The notes: generated by a model from the letters alone, not told the origin. Numbered from the stretch's first letter, positions 52,561-63,887 are shown. The stretch: 64,000 bases of DNA from Methylobacterium durans (GCF_003173715.1 NZ_CP029550.1:1240001-1304000); one strand, 5' to 3'. Program-made: numbers and translations.

Positions 52561-53694
52561 ATGATTGGATTATGTATGATCGTGAAGAACGAAGCTGATG
52601 TAATTGTGAAATGTATTGAAAGCGCTCGAAGGTTGATTGATTATGTGTTGATCGTGGATACTGGATCGACAGACGAAACGCAGAGGCTGATCGCCGAGTA
52701 CCTTCACGAGCAAGACATCCCCGGCGAAGTCATCGAAGAAGCATGGGTCGATTTTGCGACAAATAGAACATCCTGTCTTCGCAGATTACGCCAAAGAACT
52801 GATATTTCTTATGCTTTAGTTCTCGATGCCGACGAGGTGATAGTCTACGATGATGATTTTAACGAAGCTGCTTTCAAACAGCAGCTAAATAAAGATTTTT
52901 ATCACATCAAAATCGTTTTATACCCAACTGAGTACTTTCGCCCACAATTACTGAAAAATAATCTTGAATTTGTATATCGTGGAGTTTTGCACGAGTTCAT
53001 TGAGGCGCCGCCCAGATCGTCGAGTGGCACAATCGAGTCGGGATTTCATATCATATCGGGCCGCGGAGGGGCAAGAAGCAGAAATCCTCGAAAGTATGAA
53101 GACGATGCGCGCACTCTAGAGAAAGCGCTAGTGAGCGAAACTGACGAATTTCTTGTCTCGCGTTATACATTCTATCTCGCTCAAAGCTACCGCGATAGTG
53201 GCAATAATGAGCTGGCACTTAAATACTATATCGAGCGGTCTAGGCTTGGATATTGGGAAGAGGAGATTTTCTACAGCACGTGGCAATCGGCAGCGATGAT
53301 GGAGCAGCTCGGTTATCCTGACTTTGAGGTAATCGGTATGTATCTTAAAGCCTTCGAAGGGCGTCCAACCCGCGCCGAGTCTTTACATGCAGCTATGAAC
53401 TTCTGCCGCAGGTGTGGCTTGCATCATCAGGGGTTTCTCATCGGAAAGCACGCGGTCTCAATTACAATTCCGAGTAGCGGACTTTTTGTGCTGCCCTGGA
53501 TTTACGAATACGGTCTATTGGATGAATTTTCGATCTTGGCATATTGGAGCGGGCATTTTCAGGAAAGTCTGGATAGTTGTTTGCAGATTCTGCAGGAGGG
53601 AAGAATTCCATCGGATCAGCGTGAACGCATTGAGGTGAACGCTGATTTTTCGCGGAAAAAGGGAGCTAGGAGCCACTCTGACCTACAGCCCTGA
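52561..53694 (+). CDS. GT2-like glycosyltransferase, 3' end formed by an IS element
   Basis: The 377-aa protein starts MIGLCMIVKNEADVIVKCIE, the typical opening of TPR-associated family 2 glycosyltransferases. VDTGSTDET gives the first nucleotide-binding Asp (Asp33), and LVLDADEVI gives the DXD-like motif at residues 89-91. The C-terminal half is helical and TPR-like (FYLAQSYRDSGNNELALKYY). I chose ATG 52561 because GGAGAGGG precedes it. The TGA stop (53692-53694) is the first triplet of the IS481-type end sequence TGATGTTTGATCCC, so the natural C-terminus has probably been lost or changed. Sugar and acceptor unknown. It belongs to the AT-rich accessory set around the collagen-like gene. Confidence 0.8.
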   Translation: MIGLCMIVKNEADVIVKCIESARRLIDYVLIVDTGSTDETQRLIAEYLHEQDIPGEVIEEAWVDFATNRTSCLRRLRQRTDISYALVLDADEVIVYDDDFNEAAFKQQLNKDFYHIKIVLYPTEYFRPQLLKNNLEFVYRGVLHEFIEAPPRSSSGTIESGFHIISGRGGARSRNPRKYEDDARTLEKALVSETDEFLVSRYTFYLAQSYRDSGNNELALKYYIERSRLGYWEEEIFYSTWQSAAMMEQLGYPDFEVIGMYLKAFEGRPTRAESLHAAMNFCRRCGLHHQGFLIGKHAVSITIPSSGLFVLPWIYEYGLLDEFSILAYWSGHFQESLDSCLQILQEGRIPSDQRERIEVNADFSRKKGARSHSDLQP

Positions 53695-53820
53695 TGTTTG
53701 ATCCCGCTGTGTGGTGGTACGACTGACGCCGCATGGAGGGACGCACTATGGGCCAGGTTCTCCACGGCAGCGCCACGACGGCTGAGACGGTCCGTCGGGC
53801 AATCCAAGCTCGTCAAGAGA
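53692..53820 (+). mobile_element. IS481-family 5' fragment (copy A)
   Basis: The end sequence TGATGTTTGATCCC (53692-53705) also occurs at 59630-59643, where the second copy starts. Downstream, the ATG at 53748 begins MGQVLHGSATTAETVRRAIQ, the N-terminus of an IS481-type transposase. The frame is lost after about 25 residues, where IS110-type sequence begins. A matching C-terminal piece lies at 57664-57911, but the middle of the gene is missing. Confidence 0.7.
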
Positions 53821-54625
53821 GACACCCTGTGTCCAGCCCTGTCCAATCAGCGGGTCAGTCGGACGGCTGAGCTGTGTCGCTGAGGATCGTAGGGCTTTCC
53901 GTCCAACCAGGCACGCCAGAGAACACGCAGCCATGCTCGCGCGAGCACGCGGACCGCATGAGAGTGGGTGCAACCTCGGCTCCGAGCTCGGGCATAGTGC
54001 TGCGCAGCCCAAGTACTGGCATGCCGAGAGTTGTCGGCAAAGCACGTGATGGCGGCGCGTAGCCGGTGATTGCAGGCAAAGCGGAACACCACGCCGCGGC
54101 GTTTGCCGGATGCGTGTGTGACTGGCGATACCCCGGCCTCGGCCGCGAGTTGGTCGAAGGTCTGGAAACGTGCCTGCTCGTCGCCGATCTCAGCCAGCAT
54201 CTGAGCGGCGTTGATGCGGCCAGCGCGGGGGAAGGACATGATGATCCGTCCGTCCGGCAACTCGGCCACAGCCTGCTCGATGCGCGAGGACAGCCTGCCG
54301 ATCTCGACGGTGAGTGTCTCCAGAACGCTGACGAGCGCGCGAACGAGCCGACCTTTGGCCTCGGTCTCCGTGGCCGGTGCTTGGCCGACAGGAGCCGCAC
54401 GCAACCGCTCCAGCAACACGGCTGGAGTTCGGCGGCCAGGATAGCCCTGCTGTCGATGCCGGGTGAATGATCCCCGAAGGCGCCGACTGAAAAATCCCCA
54501 GGCTTTGCCGCGTCCGCGAGTTCGGGCGCTGTTCGTCTGGCAGCCGGGCGTCGCCGCCCCGCCGATGATCGAACCTCGTGAACGCACGGGGAGCGTCGGT
54601 GGTGGTCCAGCTCGGAGAGCTCGTC

Positions 54626-56724
<2,099 letters not shown>

Positions 56725-57393
56725 AGCGCGCCAGAGTGGGGAAATTTGCTTCGGCGGATCTGAGGACAAGCCACCCGGCGTTGACACCTGCTGCCTCAGG
56801 AAGCTGGCCATGCGCTTTTCACCCAGACGATGGGCGCTCTCGGGCGTGGGGTAGCGGGCGATGAAGGCCAGCGCGATTGGGCTGTCGAGGGCCGCGAAGA
56901 TCGTCGCGACGCCGGGCCAGAAACTGTCGAGCACAGCCCGGAGCTGATTGGTGAGTGAGACGCGCTGAGCCACCAGATCGTCGCGTCCTCGAACAAGGGC
57001 CCGCAGAGCCTTGATCTCCCCGGATATGGCAGTGAGCGGCTGGAAGCGGTGTCCGTCGGTGCGTAGGATATCGGCCAGCATGTAGGCGTCGCCCGGATCG
57101 GACTTGCCGCCGGCCGCGTGGTAGCGCGGGCGACAGGCTTTTACGACGTTGGGATGGATGGGCACGATCGGGTGGCCCGCCGCCGCGAGGGCTTCGACGA
57201 CGAGGCCGCTGGGGCGCTCGATGGCCACTGGCAAAGCTTCCGGAGCGGCGACCCGCCTCAACCGCCGCAGCAGTTCGGCCAGCCCCGCCGCCGAGTGGGG
57301 GCATTCGAACCGGACCAGAATGGTGCCGTGTTCATCGAGTGCACAGACGGCATGGCCGCTTGCACCCCAGTCGAGGCCGACGGTCATAAGCAT

Positions 57394-57663
57394 GGGCTGG
57401 CATCTCCGGGAGGGCTAGACTGACCCGAGCCGGGAGGTCGTGCGGATCGCTCATTGACAGGCGCTCTGGCTGGCAGGCTCTGGCGCGACACCCTGTGGTC
57501 CGTCCGGTCCTCCCGGCACCGGCCGTGCGGCGGTCTCTCTTGAGCCCTCAAGAGGGGCGAGCGTAAGTGGCCGTCACGGCAGGTGCTCAGGCTGACGCAC
57601 GCTACCCCATAAGGAGGCTCGCCTGCGCCGGTCGGAAGGTGCACCAATGAGGTGCACCAATGA
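57394..57663 (-). other. non-coding 5' region of the IS110 element and junction with IS481 copy A
   Basis: About 270 bases without a gene. The first ~100 (57394-57497) lie upstream of the IS110 transposase, the place where IS110-group elements encode a structured bridge RNA; I did not fold it. Further right is a short palindromic stretch (CTTGAGCCCTCAAG, 57540-57553). GGTGCACCAATGA occurs twice in tandem at about 57638-57663. Confidence 0.35.
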
Positions 57664-57911
57664 GCGTGAGAGTGGTGGCCGAGCGCTACCATTACACCAG
57701 CCATGACGAGTTGCGGCAGCACCTGCAGCTGTTCGTCGATGCTTACAATTACGGCCGCCGGCTCAAGATCCTGCGCTGCCTCACGCCCTACGAGTTCATC
57801 TGCCAGACCTGGACGAAAGAGCCCGAGCGCTTCAGGCTCGATCCGTCACACCACATGCCGGGACCGAAAAACAGCAGGCTGTTGAAGAACTCGGCCAGCG
57901 GCGGGCAATGA
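57664..57911 (+). pseudogene. IS481-family transposase, 3' fragment (copy A)
   Basis: The reading ERYHYTSHDELRQHLQLFVD then AYNYGRRLKILRCLTPYEFI and CQTWTKEPERFRLDPSHHMP is the C-terminal end of an IS481-type integrase. Only the last ~80 residues remain. The catalytic core is absent, so it is not functional. It is probably the distal part of the fragment that starts at 53692, after loss of the middle and insertion of IS110/IS21. Confidence 0.7.
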
Positions 57912-58040
57912 AGGAGATTTCGTCGTCGACATGGAAGCCAATCTCGCCGTAGAGCGAGCCGTCGACCCGAAGCTCGGCGCATCCGAAGCCTTAGGCGTCA
58001 TCCCTCTCCTCGCGTCCGGTCCAGTTGAACGCGATGGCGG
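57912..58040 (-). pseudogene. remnant of a small hypothetical gene
   Basis: On the minus strand one frame reads NHAAIAFNWTGREE, a stop, then GFGCAELRVDGSLYGEIGFH and VDDEISFIARR. This looks like the end of a recurring ~100-aa hypothetical protein with a 'DGSL.GEI.FH.GDE..F.A' pattern. The internal stop and the lack of a clear start make it a decayed gene. Low confidence on family. Confidence 0.35.
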
Positions 58041-58763
58041 CGTGATTCCCTTCACCGGCGAACGCCCCAGCGACACACCGAAGGTGAACTCGCCGCGCGT
58101 GGTTCCAAAGAGGATGTAGGCTGGCTCGACTACGTCGGCATAGTCGTCCTCGAGTTCATCCCCGAAAACGGAGGAGGAGCTGGTGTGAGGGTTCGCGAGA
58201 GACGCAGCCCGGAGATCAGGATGGGCGGTTGTCCAAGGCCGACGCTGACAGGCACAATGCTTGCCGTGCCCTGCAGCTTCCATTTGTGCCTGCGAGGCTG
58301 CGCAATTCGTATTATACAGCATTAGCGCGCTGTGTTGGTTATTTCTGGCCGGGATGCATCAGCTTTCGAGAGAACGGCGCTTTGACGGCTGAATGCCCAC
58401 GAGTTCCCTAGTGACGGCGGGGAAAATGACTACGCCCGAGCACTTGGCCTGGTGCTCAATCCCTCTAACCTGCGTCATCGATAATTACCGGGTAATCAGA
58501 GGCTCACCTGAGACATAGGCATAGCGCCAGATCCAGATCGGCCTCCAGCAACCGCTTGAGTTCGGTACCGCGTTAGGCACTCAAGGCCGCAGCATCGATC
58601 ATCGATCGAGTTCTGAGGGGTAGCACCTACAGCTGTATGTGAATATTTTACGGATCCTTCTGATGCGATTTACTGGCACTGCATCGCCTAATAATTATTT
58701 CTGTCTTGCCTATTCAGCGTCCAGCCGTTAATCCGAGATTTCCTCTTAGCAGGAGACATAGCC
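58041..58763. other. 700-base region without a convincing gene
   Basis: The left half continues the GC-rich remnant area. The right half from about 58590 is AT-rich (GTGAATATTTTACGGATCC, TAATAATTATTTCTGTC) and presumably contains the promoter of the methyltransferase gene. The ribosome site AGCAGGAG at 58749-58756 belongs to that gene. No RNA gene or repeat recognised. Confidence 0.4.
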
Positions 58764-59351
58764 GTGAGTTACGCAGGATTAACGAGTGCAAAGAGTAACG
58801 ACTCGCCTCATCTTGGTGGCAACATCACTGTTGGCGACCCTTTTACATGGTGCCCTCGCGCCTGGGATTATGTGAGAGAGCGTTTTGCCATCAGATCAGC
58901 GATGGACCTTGGCAGCGGATCCGGCTTTGCCGCACATTATTTCGCCAGCAAGGGAATCTTTACTGTCGCTGTTGACGGTTTCCGTGATAATGTAGATAGG
59001 TCGTTTTATCCAACGATTCAGCACGATCTCACGAAATCCGGCGTTTATGCACGTGTTGACTTAGTGCATTGCCAGGAGGTCGTGGAGCATATCGAAGAGA
59101 AGCATCTCGATAACCTGCTCGCAAGTCTGCTTTGTGGTCGCATCATATTGATGACCCATGCTCTGCCAGGGCAGAATGGCTACCATCATGTTAACCTCCA
59201 ACCACCGGAATACTGGGTCGATCACTTGGTGAGCCGCGGCTGTAGCTTGCTTGAAGAGGACACGAGGCGCGTCAGGGCGATCGCGAGTCAGGAAGGCGCG
59301 CCGTACCTTGCCGCAACTGGGTTGTTGTTCAGCAACAACACTCGCATCTGA
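58764..59351 (+). CDS. class I SAM-dependent methyltransferase, GTG start
   Basis: The 195-aa protein has the nucleotide-binding motif I AMDLGSGSGFAAHYFASKG, an acidic motif II region (FTVAVDGFRDNV) and a post-motif VDLVHCQEVVEHIEEKHLDN, as in Methyltransf_11/23-type enzymes. HVNLQPPEYWVDHLVSRGCS near the C-terminus resembles methyltransferases that act on glycans or lipids in surface polysaccharide clusters. The start is GTG with a good AGCAGGAG site; no nearby ATG fits. AT-rich composition, like the two glycosyltransferases. Acceptor unknown; sugar methylation of a surface glycan is an inference from context. Confidence 0.75.
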   Translation: MSYAGLTSAKSNDSPHLGGNITVGDPFTWCPRAWDYVRERFAIRSAMDLGSGSGFAAHYFASKGIFTVAVDGFRDNVDRSFYPTIQHDLTKSGVYARVDLVHCQEVVEHIEEKHLDNLLASLLCGRIILMTHALPGQNGYHHVNLQPPEYWVDHLVSRGCSLLEEDTRRVRAIASQEGAPYLAATGLLFSNNTRI

Positions 59352-59449
59352 GTGACGGGGCGGCCAGATGTCCATAGGGCGACGTTCTGCAGAGATGGTA
59401 AACAGGCGAAACGAACGGTGTTACCGTTCATGTAGCAACGGCCAAGTCG

Positions 59450-59629
59450 TTCTCCTATCCGGCTGCAGCGAGGTAGTTGCGGCACTCCTGCGAGGTGAAG
59501 GCCTGCCGGATCGCTGCCCATAGATCCGGGATGGTGCGGGCTGCCGCGTTGCGCAGCAGCGCCCTTTGTCGGCGAAACCTTGCTCGATCGAGTTGAGATC
59601 AGGGCTGTAGGACGGCAGGTACCTGAGCC
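59450..59629 (-). mobile_element. IS630-family transposase, C-terminal remnant
   Basis: The minus strand reads RYLPSYSPDLNSIEQGFAD, the DDE-domain end of IS630 transposases. After a frameshift it continues LLRNAAARTIPDLWAAIRQA and FTSQECRNYLAAAGY, the usual C-terminus. The catalytic Glu is present but the reading frame and the N-terminal part are lost. Its right edge abuts the second IS481 copy. Confidence 0.7.
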
Positions 59630-59802
59630 TGATGTTTGATCCCAGGGTTTGATGGCGCAATTTCCTCCCGCGAGTGGAAGGATGCGCTATGGGACAGGTT
59701 CACCACGGGTGCGCCACGACGACAGCGGCAGTCCGTCGAGCGATACAGCATAGTCAAGCGAGCCTGAGGCAGCTTGCTCAGCGCTACGGCATCAACCTCG
59801 TC
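59630..59802 (+). mobile_element. IS481-family 5' fragment (copy B)
   Basis: Starts with the same TGATGTTTGATCCC end as copy A. From the ATG at 59689 it codes MGQVHHGCATTTAAVRRAIQ then HSQASLRQLAQRYGIN, the HTH N-terminus of an IS481 transposase. The match stops at 59802, where IS110-derived sequence on the other strand begins. The C-terminal part of the same type of gene is at 60725-60957. Confidence 0.75.
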
Positions 59803-60355
59803 ATCAGCCGCTTGACGCCTTCGTCAGCGAGAGCCGAGCGGGCGAGATCGCGCTCGATGACCTTCCGGTCTTCGCCAAGCCTGTCGAACTCGCGCAGGTG
59901 CCGCTCGATCGCGAGTTGCTCGTCCTCCGGTACGACCTGCTCGACTAGCCAGGCCCTGCCCCTGGCCCCGCAGAGGTCGGCGTGGGACAGGATGGGATCA
60001 AGTGACTGTGCAAGATCGACTGGATGATGTTCTTCAGCCGGGATCGCTGCCGGACGATCTGGTTGCGGCGGGTGACCTGCCGGCGTAGCGCCTGGGTCGG
60101 CTCGTTCGGAACCCACACCTCCGGCAGGAACCCGCTCGCGTAGAGCTGCGCCAGGACGCCAGCGTCGATCGGGTCGGTCTTGATCTTCGCATACGCGATC
60201 ATCCGCACCTGCATCGGGTTGGCGATCACCACCTTCTTCGCGTGCGGCGTGAGAACCGCCACCACGGCCGAGGCATTGCCAGTGGCCTCGACGACCACGA
60301 CGTCGTCCGCCGATAGCTGCTCCGCGAAATGGTAGCGGCCATGGGTAGGCAGAAG
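59803..60355 (-). mobile_element. IS110-family transposase remnant (second type)
   Basis: The minus strand codes VVVVEATGNASAVVAVLTPH, then KIKTDPIDAGVLAQLYASGF and RNQIVRQRSRLKNIIQSILH, which is the N-terminal half of an IS110 transposase. A frameshift follows near 59985 (HADLCGARGRAWLVEQVVPE in another frame), ending around VKRLMT. It lacks the C-terminal transposase_20 domain and the first residues. The sequence differs clearly from the IS110 copy at 53.8-57.5 kb, so it is a different element. Confidence 0.7.
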
Positions 60356-60632
60356 GCGAGAGCCGGGCAGCTGACGGGCGCGGGTGGCCGATAGCCCAAG
60401 GACGAGTGCGGCCGGACGCAGTTGTAGGTGTTTTGCCAGAGGCCGATCACAGCCTGTGCCTCCTTCAGCGAGTAGAAGATCTCTTGGCGTAGGCACTCGT
60501 CCTTCAGCTCTGCTCGCAGATGCCCGCCTCTTTGCAGGCAACGGCGATGCTCTTGCCCTGGGCTGTCTGCACCTCGATCTGGCGCAGCGTCAGCACCACC
60601 TGCTCGGCACTCGGCCTCTGTCCTCGCTTCAT
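60356..60632 (-). mobile_element. IS3-family remnant with large internal deletion
   Basis: The minus strand starts at 60632 with MKRGQRPSAEQVVLTLRQIE and VQTAQGKSIAVACKEAGI, the N-terminus of an IS3 OrfA. It then jumps directly to the OrfB C-terminus: RAELKDECLRQEIFYSLKEA, GLWQNTYNCVRPHSSLGYRP. About 1 kb of the normal element is missing between them. The remnant abuts the IS110 fragment on its left. Confidence 0.75.
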
Positions 60633-60724
60633 CTCCAGCTCCTCCGGTCCTGGCTGATCCTCGCAATCAGCCCGGTCCAAAGCCAGCCGGTCAGGTCACG
60701 TCACGTACCGGATAATGGTTAAGT

Positions 60725-60957
60725 CGAGTGGAAGGGCTGGATCGTCGAGGACGCGACCGTCAAGCGCTTCTATTATGACAGCTATGACCAGCTTCGGCAG
60801 CACCTCGCCGACTTCGTGGCGGCTTACAACTTTGCGCGCCGCCTGAAGACCCTACGGGGCCTGACACCCTACGAAGCCATCTGCAAAGCCTGGATAGATG
60901 AGCCCGCCAGGTTTACCCAGAACCCGCACTATCAAATCCCGAGACAATACACCTAGT
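60725..60957 (+). pseudogene. IS481-family transposase, 3' fragment (copy B)
   Basis: Codes KRFYYDSYDQLRQHLADFVA, AYNFARRLKTLRGLTPYEAI and CKAWIDEPARFTQNPHYQIP followed by TAG (60955-60957). This is the end of an IS481 integrase. With the 5' piece at 59630-59802 it brackets the IS110 and IS3 remnants. The catalytic core is missing. The stop codon overlaps the start of a 109-bp inverted-repeat element. Confidence 0.75.
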
Positions 60958-61061
60958 GCACTGACGCTGACAAAACGTACAGCGAGCAACGCAATTTCTT
61001 CCGCGTTTGCAAGCGATTAGCAGGTGAGCGCGTGGAGCGTTCGTCTGCGTCAGTGCACTAG
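60953..61061. mobile_element. 109-bp MITE-like element with 15-bp perfect inverted ends
   Basis: The ends are CTAGTGCACTGACGC (60953-60967) and its exact complement GCGTCAGTGCACTAG (61047-61061); similarity continues inward for about ten bases with a few mismatches. The interior has no coding potential. The CTAG ends and the TA-containing border fit IS630/Tc1-type mobilisation, and an IS630 transposase fragment lies directly to the right. Confidence 0.65.
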
Positions 61062-61180
61062 AGTTCCGCGGCCTTGATCGCGTCCTGCACGCCCGCGACC
61101 TTGTAGGCGGACAGGTTGTCTATGACGGCGATGTCGCCCGGCTGCAGCACCGGGACCAGGGTCTCGGTGACACTAAAGAA
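61062..61180 (-). mobile_element. IS630-family transposase internal fragment
   Basis: The minus strand reads TETLVPVLQPGDIAVIDNLS then AYKVAGVQDAIKAAEL, part of the IS630 DDE core containing the second Asp (in 'DNLSxHK'). It stops at a TAG near 61060, next to the MITE-like element. The rest is missing. The following 61181-61256 contains nothing recognisable. Confidence 0.6.
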
Positions 61181-61256
61181 GTGCTTCCCCCGAAGCAGGC
61201 TCGACCTACCCGTCACCAGTCAAACGTAGCTACAGCTGAAATCACCTACAAATAGG

Positions 61257-62291
61257 CTAGCATTGAGCGCTTAATTTTCTAAGAAAATCTCGCATCACCG
61301 CCTCTGAAAATCGAAAAAAGTTGCTGTAATCGTCCCCGACACCATAACCATCCGTGCTTATATCGGAGGACCCTGGCCGTTGGATCGAAATGTGAGGAAC
61401 CGTTGCGATACTACTGAAATTTGTCCTAAACTTTTTCTCCAGTTCAATGAAATAGACATCGATTTGCTGGCCATAATCGTGATTCCACCGCAGAATTAAG
61501 TCATACGCTCCAGAATGTATTAGGTTAAAATGAGATGTGTATCCGCGCGCGTAGAGCAGTTTCCTCTCTAAATCCATCAGCCTTATAATCGCATCTGCAG
61601 GAAGCGTAGGGCCACCGTTGAATCTCTCCCACTTGTCACGATTAAACCATAAATATGGCAACATCGCTTTGAATCGTGTCATTCCTTCTTCGGTTACGGT
61701 AGCGTCGTCCTCCAGTATCAGCACCCATGGCAAGCGACGCTCTTTCGCCATTTGGATGCACTTGAGATGAGAATAGCCGCAGCCTATCCAGCCCGGTGTA
61801 TACTCGATAGCCGAAACTCGATTTGGAGTAATTCCGACAGTAAGACATTCTGCTTGGATCGCCGACCATCTATCCAGCCGCTGATCCATATTGATAACAA
61901 AGACGACTGGGAAAGGAACTGCAGACTCGAGTTGTTCGGAATTCGGTTGGCGTTCTTGGACCGCTGCCGGCCGAAGTTGCAAAAAAACTGGGATCCACGT
62001 TGTAAAAAAGTCAAGAAGATCTGCACGATTGCGCGACAAAATGTCAAAGGTTAGATTATTTGAATTTTGAAATCTGATAATCCAACCATCATTGCTTGCA
62101 ACATAATACAAAGATACGCGAGCCGTCTCTCCGACGGCGTACTCGGCCTTAACGGGAAAATTCAGAGTTCCGCAATTATTATCAGACCTCCACCAATCCG
62201 GCCTCGGCACTTCCTGAAATCTCCCTTCACACCAGCACAGTACAGTACTATCCATCTTATCTTTCGCCACATCGACATCTTGTTGCCTCAT
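61257..62291 (-). CDS. family 25 glycosyltransferase with ~125-aa N-terminal region
   Basis: The C-terminal ~215 residues are a GT25 domain: VVFVINMDQRLDRWSAIQAE (residues 129-148), GCGYSHLKCIQMAKERRLPW (170-189) and VLILEDDATVT (190-200) with the acidic motif. GT25 includes bacterial LPS beta-galactosyltransferases and the animal collagen galactosyltransferases. The first ~125 residues are not recognised (VSLYYVASNDGWIIRFQNSN). The start at 62291 has an excellent AAGGAG site. The gene is strongly AT-rich compared with the chromosome core, which suggests transfer. With the GT2-like enzyme and the methyltransferase it could build a glycan, possibly on the collagen-like protein; acceptor not shown. 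Confidence 0.82.
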   Translation of the reverse strand: MRQQDVDVAKDKMDSTVLCWCEGRFQEVPRPDWWRSDNNCGTLNFPVKAEYAVGETARVSLYYVASNDGWIIRFQNSNNLTFDILSRNRADLLDFFTTWIPVFLQLRPAAVQERQPNSEQLESAVPFPVVFVINMDQRLDRWSAIQAECLTVGITPNRVSAIEYTPGWIGCGYSHLKCIQMAKERRLPWVLILEDDATVTEEGMTRFKAMLPYLWFNRDKWERFNGGPTLPADAIIRLMDLERKLLYARGYTSHFNLIHSGAYDLILRWNHDYGQQIDVYFIELEKKFRTNFSSIATVPHISIQRPGSSDISTDGYGVGDDYSNFFRFSEAVMRDFLRKLSAQC

Positions 62292-63020
62292 GGCAAGCTC
62301 CTTGAGAAGAATTTCGAGGGCAGCATAGCGTCGCAGGGGGCAAGCCGCACGTCTACAAGTGTTTCTTACTGCATAAATAACAGAAACACACAGCCAGCCT
62401 TTGCAGTTAAAGCGCTCCTATGTATAGGCCAGGATTGATTTAATACTCGATACTCAATACGCCACCACATGCAGTATTTATACTCCGCGCGAGTCGCGAG
62501 CGATTGCTCCTGACGACTCTGCAAGTGCAAACTGGCCGAGATTGCCCCTCGCACTGCCTGAGACGAAGAGTCTCGCTGCTCAGCTATTTACAAATAATAG
62601 ATCTCTCTCCCGCGAAAATTTGCTTGAGAGTGCGAATTAACACTATACCGAGCATCACTCTTATTCACAACCCCGAATTGATGGTGTTTCTCAAAAATCG
62701 ATAGATTTACACGACAAATCTAGTCTTCACAAAAAAGCGAAAAGACCTCAAATCCCGCGCGCTCAATGTCCCATCTTCAAGATGTCCACAGCATCAAAGC
62801 GATCCAAACGGAAAAGCGAGCCTACTTGAATAAAGGTGTTAGACCGCTTAAACTCCGCCTAATACTTCTACTTGTACGCTCCATTCATCAAGTTCGGCCA
62901 CGCCCTCCTCTACAGTATGAACGTTAAGGGATAAACTCGTCCTGCGAAGATCGTGTGGGCCTTGTTCAGATATGCGTATAAGGTGGAGAGGTTGACTTGG
63001 CGCTTGATCAGCTCGATGTG
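62292..63020. other. AT-rich region without a convincing gene
   Basis: About 730 bases. Open frames are short and lack ribosome sites or family features. The stretch 62560-62830 is notably AT-rich. On the minus strand, 62910-63020 reads SHHIELIKRQVNLSTLYAYL, which may be diverged sequence once following the glmS middle part. No RNA gene recognised. Confidence 0.4.
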
Positions 63021-63032
63021 GTGGCTGAGTAC

Positions 63033-63555
63033 GCCACCGACCGCCTCGCCGTCGTCCACAACGGCATCATCGAGAACTTCCGCGAGCTGAAGCGCGAACT
63101 CCAGGCCCACGGCATCGCCTTCGAGACCGACACCGAGGTCGTCGCCCAGGCCGTCAGCCACGCCATGGCCCAGGGCCTCGGCCCCGTCGAGGCGGTCGCC
63201 GCCACCCTGCCGAAACTCCGCGGCGCCTTCGCCCTCGGCTTCCTGTTTGCCGGCCGCGACGACCTCCTGATCGGCGCCCGCCACGGCGCGCCGCTGGCCA
63301 TCGGCTACGGCGAGGGCGAGACCTATCTCGGCTCGGACGCGCTGGCGCTCGCCCCCTTCACCGACGAGATCACCTATCTCGAGGAGGGCGACTGGGCGAT
63401 CCTCACCCGCGAGGGCGCCGAGATCCGCGACGTCGCCGGCCGGCCGGTCGAGCGCCCGCGCCAGAAGATCGCCGCCCAGGCCTACCGCATCGACAAGGGC
63501 AACCATCGCCACTTCATGGCGAAAGAGATCCACGAGCAGCCCGAGGTGGTGGCGT
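63033..63555 (+). pseudogene. glmS: glmS middle fragment (glutaminase to isomerase linker), inverted
   Basis: Codes ATDRLAVVHNGIIENFRELK through YLGSDALALAPFTDEITYLE to [13 protein letters not shown], residues about 86-260 of glucosamine-6-phosphate synthase. The frame ends at once in TGGGGGTGA. The N-terminal part lies directly to the right on the opposite strand and ends [10 protein letters not shown], exactly the residues that precede this piece in an intact protein. The middle has therefore been inverted, apparently between copies of the hexamer GCCACC/GGTGGC at both breakpoints. The isomerase domains are absent, so it cannot work as GlmS. Confidence 0.85.
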
Positions 63556-63808
63556 GGGGGTGAGCGTTGGTCTCGTTGGGCTTGCCGTGGGTGGCCCAGC
63601 GGGTGTGTCCGATGCCGATGGCGCCGGACAGCAGGGCCTGGATCAGCTTGAGCTGGAGGTTGGCGAGCTTGCCCTCGGCGCGGCGGCGCTCGAGGCGGCC
63701 GTGCTCGAGGGTTGCGATGCCGGCGGAATCGTAGCCGCGGTATTCGAGGCGGCGCAGCGCCTCGATCACCTGGCCTGCCACCGCGTCGCGCCCGACAATG
63801 CCGCACAT
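63548..63808 (-). pseudogene. glmS: glmS 5' fragment (N-terminal glutaminase)
   Basis: Starts [20 protein letters not shown] with the N-terminal Cys nucleophile of class II amidotransferases. It continues [19 protein letters not shown] and [20 protein letters not shown], then the frame runs into the inverted middle part and decays. It overlaps the middle fragment by eight bases at the inversion joint. Because the intact coding order is broken, a functional glmS must exist elsewhere in the genome if this gene is essential in the host (inference). Confidence 0.85.
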
Positions 63809-63887
63809 GTCGCTCTCTCAACGCGGACGACTGCATGCGTCACTAGCGTTCGGAAGCGGCGCCAGACATTCCTCTAGAATGCCGAGC

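Noticed and set aside
62910..63836. 308-aa minus-strand open frame across the glmS pieces
   Set aside because: It crosses the inversion joint and reads the middle glmS piece in antisense. Only the N-terminal 87 codons in another frame are real glmS.
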